From an uncultured Lachnospiraceae bacterium (GTDB taxonomy: Bacteria; Bacillota; Clostridia; Lachnospirales; Lachnospiraceae): DNA of 5,149 bases. The notes beneath the pieces were generated by a model. The model was not told the DNA's origin, did no database searches, and saw only the letters and a list, made by a program, of their open reading frames with translations. The translations under genes and the position numbers were made by a program. The DNA is taken from positions 1-5,149 of the forward strand of contig CALYVE010000149.1 in NCBI GenBank assembly GCA_945492935.1, given 5' to 3'. This document shows, piece by piece, positions 1-5,149 of the stretch. Position 1 is the first letter of the stretch. Every line of letters begins with the position of its first letter.

Positions 1-62
1 GATTAGGGGGGATTTATATTTTAAAGCTGAAATTAAGTGGTTCAACACCACCGCGTCCCCGT

Positions 63-860
63 ATGGCTTCTCCGGAAGAAATCGAATGCATGATTTCCGC
101 CGGCAAGGCACATGTTATCTACGAAGGCGCTTCACATTTTTTTGATATAGACGATGAACTGGAACGTATTACATTCCAGCGAAAGATCGGTTTGCCTGAC
201 TATGAATGGTTCAAAGAGACAACAGGCGAGCAGCATTGGGTTTTGTATAATCCTATGCATTTTAAGCATGACCGCGCAACGAGCGGTAAGAAGATTTTAC
301 GTTTCATAGACAATGGCTACAACGGCACACGTGTTGAGCTTCCAATTAACGCAAGCAGCTGTCATGGTATGTTTTCATGGTGTACGCTGCCAAACAACAT
401 TGTGTTTGGCAGTCTATTCAACACAAGACATGTTGTTGATATGAACCTTATGTTTGCCGGTTGTATTATGCCGCAGGGCTTTACTCTCGGACGTCATTTT
501 AACACATGCGACTGTAAAGAAATGCGCTATATGTTCTATCAGAGTGTAATGCCTGACAGCTTTACCTTTGACGAAAAATTCGATACAAGCAACGTCGAGC
601 ATATGGAGTATATGTTTTCAGAGTGCCGTATTCCGGATGGCTTTCGCATGCCGGATAGCTTCAGCACTTCCAAGGTCGCAGATATGAATCATATGTACTA
701 CGCTACAAACTTTGTTGGCAAATATGACTTCGGTAAAAACTTCGTTCCACACATGTTCGCTGATACAAGATACATGTTTTCTGAATGTATCATTGCCGGT
801 GAGACAATTGACGAACAATACAAAGAAGATTTCAAATATATGAAAGAACGCCTTTCATAA
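63..860 (+). CDS. BspA-like (DUF285) repeat protein, start uncertain
   Basis: The protein (265 aa from ATG 63) carries a tandem repeat typical of the BspA-like/DUF285 leucine-rich-repeat-related family. Starting at about residues 115, 140, 167, 194 and 221, each unit follows F-x(4-5)-F-[DN]-T-[SC]-x-V-x-x-M-x-x-M-[FY] and most end in Cys-x-[IM]-P. A degenerate unit precedes them (about 91-112, with MFSWC). The N-terminal ~90 residues are non-repetitive and not recognised. No signal peptide, membrane segment or cell-wall anchor is visible, although many family members are exported, so this copy may be cytosolic or its N-terminus may lie elsewhere. The start is doubtful: no Shine-Dalgarno precedes ATG 63, and the frame is open back to base 3 without ATG, GTG or TTG. 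ATG 90 is another option, with GGAAG at 74-78. Repeats of this kind usually serve in binding; no ligand can be named. It probably shares a transcript with the acyltransferase gene 27 bases downstream. Confidence 0.78.
   Translation: MASPEEIECMISAGKAHVIYEGASHFFDIDDELERITFQRKIGLPDYEWFKETTGEQHWVLYNPMHFKHDRATSGKKILRFIDNGYNGTRVELPINASSCHGMFSWCTLPNNIVFGSLFNTRHVVDMNLMFAGCIMPQGFTLGRHFNTCDCKEMRYMFYQSVMPDSFTFDEKFDTSNVEHMEYMFSECRIPDGFRMPDSFSTSKVADMNHMYYATNFVGKYDFGKNFVPHMFADTRYMFSECIIAGETIDEQYKEDFKYMKERLS
405..803 (+). repeat. DUF285 tandem protein repeat (about 81 bp period)
   Basis: Five consecutive repeat units begin at bases 405, 480, 561, 642 and 723, giving one 25-residue step followed by three 27-residue steps. 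Conserved positions are a leading aromatic residue, a second Phe, the D/N-T-S/C trio, a Met-x-Tyr-Met-Phe core and a terminal Cys. The third unit (561-641) fits the consensus best and the last (723-803) least, having lost the D-T-S element. The units have diverged at DNA level, so they are old repeats, not a recent expansion. Confidence 0.75.
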
Positions 861-887
861 TTGTGCGTAGGAAGATCGGGCATTTTT

Positions 888-1979
888 ATGAATAACAATG
901 TAGTCACACGCAAATTTGATACAGAGCATGCAACCAATATCCAACCGGGTAATCGAATTAGCTGGTTGGATATTTTGCGTGGTATCGGTATTTTATTGAT
1001 GGTATATGGTCACATCAATTATGTAATTCCTGTCTATACCTGGATTTACTCCTTCCATATGCCACTCTTTTTCTTTGCTGCGGGTGTCGTTTACAAAGAA
1101 CGGGATATCCGAAAAGACATTTTGCATCGTGCACTCACTCTCTTAATTCCTTATGTTTTTTACGGTGTTATCACGCTCTTGTATTGGCAGTTTGCCGAGC
1201 GCCATTACAAGCCTTCTGATTTATCTTTTGCAGAAGCGGCAAAAGGTCTCCTGATCGGGAATGAAGAGGCTTTGGATTTTAACATCCCCCTCTGGTTTCT
1301 GCCATGTTTTTTCTTAACACTTGTCCTCTATAATCTATTTCGCAAAGTGGTTTCAATTGTAATAAAGAAGTCATCTACAAGTATGAAACAGTTGCTTTCC
1401 TTTGTTTTTTGCGTCGGTCTTTGCGTTGTCTATTCTCTTGATTTGTTAAAGGTTCTTCCTTGGGGCATTGACCGTATTCCAAAATATATCATTTTTGTCT
1501 GCCTTGGAGAAATATGCGCAAAAATACTCCCAACCGTTTCTGCTTGTGACGTACCCCGTGCGACAGCTACTTCCGCCCATAAATACGGTTCGGCAAAAAT
1601 GCGCATTCTCGCTTTTCTGTGTACAATTCCATTGCTGATAGCAAGCATCATACTAAGCAGCAAGCTGTCCTACAACGTTATCCATTATCAATGGTTCATC
1701 GTATCCATTGTCGGCTGCGCTTTCGTCGTTGCACTCTCTATCGCTATTTCACATAGTAGAATTCTGGAATTCTGCGGACAGTCTGCACTTCTTATTCTCT
1801 GTCTCCATGGTCCGGTCTATCGGGCACTTGTTTACAGTCTTACGAATCTGACAAATAAAACAATGGAATTTCTTCGCAAGACGCCGATCATCATCACAGC
1901 GCTAACTCTCGTGACCATAACGCTCTGTCTACTCGTACGCAAGCTCATGCTGGTTTTTCTTCACAGGCATAGCCGGTAA
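888..1979 (+). CDS. Acyltransferase-3 family membrane protein (O-acyltransferase)
   Basis: This 363-aa protein matches the acyltransferase-3 family (fucose 4-O-acetylase/OafA/NolL-like), integral membrane enzymes that transfer acetyl or other acyl groups to sugars of exported glycans. The diagnostic N-terminal motif is present: W-L-D-I-L-R-G-I-G (26-34) with Arg31, followed by V-Y-G-H with His42, the conserved Arg/His pair of the family. S-F-H-M-P-L-F-F-F-A-A-G (55-66), P-L-W-F-L-P-C (134-140) and the late F-C-G-Q-S-A-L-L-I-L-C-L-H (295-307) are also typical. About ten hydrophobic segments can be counted (roughly 27-48, 53-68, 82-100, 134-151, 169-190, 198-215, 238-257, 267-287, 296-316, 333-357). 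No extracellular SGNH domain is fused, so it is the short single-domain form. ATG 888 is chosen because AGGAAG lies at 869-874, although the 13-base spacing is long; TTG 861, directly after the upstream stop codon, is the alternative. The acceptor substrate is unknown. The bidirectional terminator at 2046-2088 ends this transcript. Confidence 0.9.
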   Translation: MNNNVVTRKFDTEHATNIQPGNRISWLDILRGIGILLMVYGHINYVIPVYTWIYSFHMPLFFFAAGVVYKERDIRKDILHRALTLLIPYVFYGVITLLYWQFAERHYKPSDLSFAEAAKGLLIGNEEALDFNIPLWFLPCFFLTLVLYNLFRKVVSIVIKKSSTSMKQLLSFVFCVGLCVVYSLDLLKVLPWGIDRIPKYIIFVCLGEICAKILPTVSACDVPRATATSAHKYGSAKMRILAFLCTIPLLIASIILSSKLSYNVIHYQWFIVSIVGCAFVVALSIAISHSRILEFCGQSALLILCLHGPVYRALVYSLTNLTNKTMEFLRKTPIIITALTLVTITLCLLVRKLMLVFLHRHSR

Positions 1980-2045
1980 GCCGGCATCAAAAGGCGTTCC
2001 GAAACTCAATACCGGCAGGTTCCTGCGCTACATGCCCGGATAAAC

Positions 2046-2088
2046 AAATATAGCCCGTCGAAACGAATCGTTCCGACGGGCTATATTT
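2046..2088. terminator. Bidirectional intrinsic terminator between convergent genes
   Basis: A perfect 15-bp inverted repeat pairs AAATATAGCCCGTCG (2046-2060) with 2074-2088. After one A-C mismatch (2061/2073) the pairing continues for AACG/CGTT (2062-2065 with 2069-2072... offset by the closing loop), leaving a three-base AAT loop at 2066-2068. The + strand runs on into TATTTATTTCTAT and the - strand into TTTGTTTATCC, so each transcript has a U-rich tail after the GC-rich hairpin. It lies 66 bases past the acyltransferase stop and 19 bases past the phosphoglucomutase stop, which fits a shared terminator for both. Confidence 0.9.
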
Positions 2089-2107
2089 ATTTCTATACAG
2101 GATTCCG

Positions 2108-3832
2108 TTACATGCTCTCTGTCATTTTGATAACCGCCTTGCCAAACTCTGCTGATTTTGCTTCCGCATCTGCAAGATCCTTACCGATGACGCCATAGTA
2201 GAACTTAATCTTTGGCTCTGTACCGGAAGGTCTTACGCAAAGCCATGCACCACCCTCTAATTCATAATAAACAACATTCGACTTTGGAAGACCAATTGGT
2301 GTTACATTACCTGTAACCATATCCTTTGCCGTATCGTCTGAGAAGTTCTTTGCAACCAATACCTTGAGACCGCCAATCTCACTTGGAGTGTTGTTCTTCA
2401 TTGTATCCATCATGCTCTTAATCTTCTCAAGACCTTCGATTCCCTTAAGTGTAAGCGTCTCTATCTTCTCAAGATGATATCCATACTTCTCATATACATC
2501 TAACATTGCATCCCACAATGTCATATCCAAAGACTTGTAATATGCTGCTGCCTCGCAAAGAGCCATAGTCGCAACGATAGCATCCTTGTCTCTTGCATGT
2601 GTTCCAATCAGGCAGCCATAACTCTCCTCGAAACCAAAGAGGTATGTACCCTTGCCTGTAGTCTCAAATTCAAGTATCTTCTGTCCGATGAATTTGAAGC
2701 CTGTCAAAACTTCGATTAACTCAATGTTATATGCATTTGCCATCTCATTTACAAGATTTGTTGTAACGATAGACTTGATTAATGCACCATCCTCCGGAAG
2801 ACCCTTAATAGCCTTCATCTGGCTAATCTCGTATTCTGCAAGCAAGCTTCCTGACATATTACCTGTAAGGCAATGATATTCACCCTGCTTGTCCTTAACA
2901 TACACGCCCAGACGATCTGCATCCGGATCCGTTGCGAGAACAAGATCCGCATCATGCTCCTTCGCAAGTGCAAGGGCAAGCTCAAAGGCTTCTGCCGCCT
3001 CCGGATTCGGATAGCTGACAGTCGGAAACTCTCCATCCGGAAGCTCTTGCTCCGGAACGACATATACATTCTCAAAGCCGAGTTCACGAAGAATTCTGCG
3101 GGCAGGGATATTACCTGTACCATGTAACGGTGTGTAAACAATCTTGATATCCTTACCATATTTATCGATACATTCCTGATGAAGCACTAACTTACGGAGC
3201 TCAGCCATGTACGCATCATCAATTTCCTTGCCGACAAGCTCATATAACTTCTCATGCACAGCTTCCTGCTTTGGCATTTGCTTTGCATCCTGAACACTAA
3301 TTGCCTTAACCTCATCCATGATTCCCTTGTCATGAGGTGGTGTAATCTGTGCGCCGTCCTCCCAGTATACTTTGTAGCCGTTGTATTCCGGTGGGTTGTG
3401 ACTGGCCGTAATGTTAATACCGGCTACACAGCCAAGGTAGCGAACAGCGAAGGAAAGCTCCGGTGTCGGGCGAAGAGACTCAAAAACATAAGCCTTAATT
3501 CCGTTTGCTGCCAGGCAAAGCGCAGCGACATCAGCAAACTCCGATGAGCATCTTCTGGAATCATAAGCGATTACTACGCCCTGAGACTGTTTTTTACTCT
3601 TAATTATATAATTTGCAAGACCTTGTGTTGCCTTCGCAACAATGTAATTATTCATTCGGTTAATACCGGCACCAATTACACCTCTTAAGCCTGCTGTACC
3701 AAACTCAAGCTCTGCATAAAAACGTTCTTCGATTTCCTTCTCATCGTCTTTGATAGCCTCTAATTCTTTCTTTGTAGCCTCATCAAAAAACGGATCATTC
3801 AACCATTCCTCATACATCTTTTTGTAATCCAT
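2108..3832 (-). CDS. pgcA: Phospho-sugar mutase (alpha-phosphoglucomutase, PgcA type)
   Basis: This 574-aa protein is a complete alpha-D-phosphohexomutase of the Firmicutes PgcA type (usually about 575-585 aa), expected in the cytosol to interconvert glucose-6-phosphate and glucose-1-phosphate and so feed UDP-glucose, envelope glycan and glycogen synthesis. All four signature sites are present: the phosphoserine loop T-A-S-H-N-P with Ser144; the metal-binding D-P-D-A-D-R (302-307); the sugar-binding G-F-E-E-S (400-404), preceded by T-G-F-K-F-I-G (377-383); and the C-terminal phosphate-binding R-P-S-G-T-E-P (534-540). F-G-T-A-G-L-R-G (44-51) is the family's N-terminal motif. ATG 3832 is chosen because AAGGAGG sits six bases upstream; an in-frame TTG at 3853 would put the ribosome-binding site inside the coding region. 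The lipoprotein gene ends 13 bases upstream, so the two are probably co-transcribed. Activity on mannose phosphates or on related sugars cannot be excluded from sequence; the symbol rests on family resemblance. Confidence 0.95.
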   Translation of the reverse strand: MDYKKMYEEWLNDPFFDEATKKELEAIKDDEKEIEERFYAELEFGTAGLRGVIGAGINRMNNYIVAKATQGLANYIIKSKKQSQGVVIAYDSRRCSSEFADVAALCLAANGIKAYVFESLRPTPELSFAVRYLGCVAGINITASHNPPEYNGYKVYWEDGAQITPPHDKGIMDEVKAISVQDAKQMPKQEAVHEKLYELVGKEIDDAYMAELRKLVLHQECIDKYGKDIKIVYTPLHGTGNIPARRILRELGFENVYVVPEQELPDGEFPTVSYPNPEAAEAFELALALAKEHDADLVLATDPDADRLGVYVKDKQGEYHCLTGNMSGSLLAEYEISQMKAIKGLPEDGALIKSIVTTNLVNEMANAYNIELIEVLTGFKFIGQKILEFETTGKGTYLFGFEESYGCLIGTHARDKDAIVATMALCEAAAYYKSLDMTLWDAMLDVYEKYGYHLEKIETLTLKGIEGLEKIKSMMDTMKNNTPSEIGGLKVLVAKNFSDDTAKDMVTGNVTPIGLPKSNVVYYELEGGAWLCVRPSGTEPKIKFYYGVIGKDLADAEAKSAEFGKAVIKMTESM

Positions 3833-3838
3833 GTTGCG

Positions 3839-3845
3839 CCTCCTT
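3839..3845 (-). promoter_or_regulatory. Ribosome-binding site deciding the phosphoglucomutase start
   Basis: Read on the - strand, AAGGAGG lies immediately after the TAA stop of the lipoprotein gene (3846-3848) and six bases before ATG 3832. This near-consensus Shine-Dalgarno fixes the mutase start at 3832 and not at the upstream in-frame TTG 3853. Its position against the upstream stop codon would also suit translational coupling. Confidence 0.88.
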
Positions 3846-5149
3846 TTATTCAATTAGGTCAAGGAACGAAGTGAGCGCCGGATAGCTATACTCATCGTTC
3901 TCGCCATTTTCTACTGCTGTAATTGTGTAACTCTTTATTAAATAGCCTGACTGATAAAGTGTAATCGTATGCGTTCCTAAAGTCTTTGGAACGGATACAG
4001 GTGCTGTTCCGACGTAATCACCGTCAAAATAGACACCAACCCCTGCAGGCTCCTTAATCGTAATTGTGTGTCCTTCCGAAACCTCACGTTCTGTCGAAGT
4101 GCTCGACTGTCCTGTGCTTTCCGCCTCGGTGGTCGACTCTGTTTCGCTTGTTGTTCCTTCCGTCGTTGCCTCGGTTGTCGTTTCGGTTGTTGCCTCAGTC
4201 GTCGGCTCCTCTTCAAGCTTTACAAGCTCAATTGTCAGATTCTTGGATGGCTTGTCTATCTTGAAGCTTCCCCGAAACGTCTTATATCCCTCTGCCTCAA
4301 CCGTAAAGGTGTACGTTCCGTACAAATTCGAGTATACAAAACCTGAGATTTGTTTTTTTCCAACCTTAATCGTGGCATCCTCCGGTGTCACCGTAAAACC
4401 GATGGTTCCGGTTGGAATGGCTATATCTGTCAAATCAACCTTTGTTTCCTTGTCCCGGACAACCTTAATCTCTTTGCTGTCGCTATATCCATTGTTCGAA
4501 ATCCGAAGGGTATACTCACCCTCGCGAACAGCAAGAAGCATATCGTCCGTAACCGGTACAATCACATCATAACCTATCTCGACAAGACCGCCTATATAAC
4601 TATCCTGACCGGATAACCGAACATATCCATGTCCAACCTCTATCGATGCAGCTACGAGTTTGCCTCCGAAAATAAAAAGTGTCACCTGATCTTCTGTATG
4701 AATCTCGGTTATATCAATCTGCTTGTCACCGTCAAATGCAACAACCGACTTTGACATGTCACAGCTTGTCCCCTTGTAAGTCGCCTTACCGGACTCGACA
4801 TCCGCAACAAACTTCGTAACACCGGTAAGCGTCGTAACAGTATCGCTAATCTGTATGGAAAGCAGCTTCGCCGTATCCGTATAATACTCAACATCAACAA
4901 CCGATCCAAGTTCAATCTTATTGATTCCAATTTCTTCACCATATCGATTGCGCACGGAAACGCCGCCATGGTACATCAGATTCGTCTGCACACCTGATGT
5001 ACACTCGATAAAACTTATAATATTGTGTTGTAAGTCAATCCCGGTTACTACTGCTGCGACCGTCCGAAGCTCATGGTCTGTCGAAAACTCTTCCGTGTTC
5101 TCATAAACATCAACCGGACTCTTTTTCTTTGAGCAACCTGCGAGCAGCA
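3846..5149 (-). CDS. PEGA-repeat lipoprotein (5' end beyond window)
   Basis: The frame is open to the window's right edge and its first visible residues are L-L-A-G-C-S-K-K-K, a type II signal-peptidase lipobox with the lipidated Cys at codon 5133-5135. Only the start and most of the signal peptide are missing; a GTG at 4991 is internal. The mature protein would be 429 aa, anchored outside the membrane. Numbered from Cys1: a polar tether (1-22); two related beta-rich modules (about 24-98 and 103-166); and three PEGA-type units (about 176-238, 242-305, 354-411). The third is the clearest, with V-Y-F-D-G-D-Y-V-G-T-A-P, G-T-H-T-I-T-L and a following S-G-Y. A Thr/Glu/Ser-rich linker (306-353) separates units two and three. 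PEGA domains occur in surface proteins and are thought to bind or scaffold; no catalytic site is visible and no ligand can be named. The phosphoglucomutase gene follows after 13 bases, suggesting an operon with its promoter to the right of this window. Confidence 0.88.
   Translation of the reverse strand, partial: LLAGCSKKKSPVDVYENTEEFSTDHELRTVAAVVTGIDLQHNIISFIECTSGVQTNLMYHGGVSVRNRYGEEIGINKIELGSVVDVEYYTDTAKLLSIQISDTVTTLTGVTKFVADVESGKATYKGTSCDMSKSVVAFDGDKQIDITEIHTEDQVTLFIFGGKLVAASIEVGHGYVRLSGQDSYIGGLVEIGYDVIVPVTDDMLLAVREGEYTLRISNNGYSDSKEIKVVRDKETKVDLTDIAIPTGTIGFTVTPEDATIKVGKKQISGFVYSNLYGTYTFTVEAEGYKTFRGSFKIDKPSKNLTIELVKLEEEPTTEATTETTTEATTEGTTSETESTTEAESTGQSSTSTEREVSEGHTITIKEPAGVGVYFDGDYVGTAPVSVPKTLGTHTITLYQSGYLIKSYTITAVENGENDEYSYPALTSFLDLIE
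4077..4208 (-). repeat. Thr/Glu-rich linker with 24-bp tandem repeat
   Basis: This stretch encodes the low-complexity linker of the lipoprotein. Reading with the gene, the octets T-T-E-A-T-T-E-T and T-T-E-A-T-T-E-G are tandem copies of eight codons (24 bases), followed by decayed Thr/Ser/Glu relatives. The copies at 4161-4179 and 4185-4203 are nearly identical in DNA. Such linkers are acidic, flexible and often rigidly extended at cell surfaces; here it spaces the last PEGA unit from the rest. The repeats could allow length change by slippage. Confidence 0.8.

Noticed and set aside
36..60. A tRNA T-arm-like hairpin (GTGG, TTCAACA, CCAC) followed by GCGTCCCC, resembling the 3' end of a tRNA or tmRNA.
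   Set aside because: The outermost T-stem pair mismatches, no CCA follows, the bases where an anticodon stem should lie (about 14-30) do not pair, and the stretch is open in the frame of the BspA-like gene. The 5' half would be outside the window and cannot be checked here.
861..887. TTG 861 as start of the acyltransferase, directly after the TAA of the preceding gene.
   Set aside because: No ribosome-binding site lies at a suitable distance before it, and the added residues are not needed for the family motif; ATG 888 has AGGAAG upstream, though with long spacing, so a small doubt remains.
1972..2026. Two short hairpins after the acyltransferase: GCCGG-TAAG-CCGGC over the stop codon and GCAGG-TT-CCTGC at 2015-2026.
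   Set aside because: Stems are only five pairs with no U-tract, and the strong terminator at 2046-2088 explains transcript ending.
2815..3159. A 114-codon - strand frame inside the phosphoglucomutase gene.
   Set aside because: It overlaps the metal-binding region of a well-conserved enzyme in another frame and has an Arg/Ser-rich, non-protein-like composition.
3833..3853. In-frame TTG start seven codons upstream of the phosphoglucomutase ATG.
   Set aside because: The added codons are the Shine-Dalgarno sequence itself read as Lys-Arg-Arg-Arg, and they overlap the end of the lipoprotein gene; ATG 3832 has ideal spacing.
4066..4572. A 168-codon open frame on the + strand opposite the lipoprotein, rich in Val and Ser.
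   Set aside because: Its composition is the mirror of the Thr/Glu codons of the real gene, it has no ribosome-binding site, and the opposite strand has clear PEGA domains and a lipobox.

Overview
The window looks like chromosomal DNA of a low-to-mid G+C Gram-positive anaerobe, most likely a Clostridia/Lachnospiraceae-type Firmicute. This is inferred from a strong AAGGAGG ribosome-binding site, a PgcA-type phospho-sugar mutase of the length usual in Firmicutes, a lipobox lipoprotein with PEGA repeats and a Thr/Glu linker, and a BspA-like (DUF285) repeat protein. No RNA gene, insertion sequence, CRISPR array or phage gene was found.

Layout: two convergent gene pairs meet at a shared terminator. 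On the + strand, a DUF285/BspA-like repeat protein (63-860, true start uncertain because the frame is open to the window edge) is followed 27 bases later by a multi-pass acyltransferase-3 family membrane protein (888-1979). A 128-base gap (1980-2107) contains a near-perfect hairpin with U-rich tails on both sides (2046-2088), a good bidirectional intrinsic terminator. On the - strand, transcription enters from the right: a PEGA-repeat lipoprotein (3846 to beyond 5149, missing only its initial signal-peptide residues), then 13 bases later an alpha-phosphoglucomutase-type enzyme (2108-3832).

How the genes may work together: the - strand pair is an apparent operon joining an exported, membrane-anchored PEGA protein to a central sugar-phosphate enzyme that supplies glucose-1-phosphate for glycan synthesis. 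On the + strand, a membrane O-acyltransferase (typically modifying cell-surface or exported glycans) sits behind a repeat protein with no visible export signal. Both pairs lean towards the cell envelope, but nothing here proves that they cooperate.

I see no convincing undescribed system. The points most worth a second look are the leaderless BspA-like protein with a 27-residue repeat and its unresolved start, the internal duplication and multi-domain build of the lipoprotein, and its Thr/Glu linker encoded by a 24-base tandem repeat.
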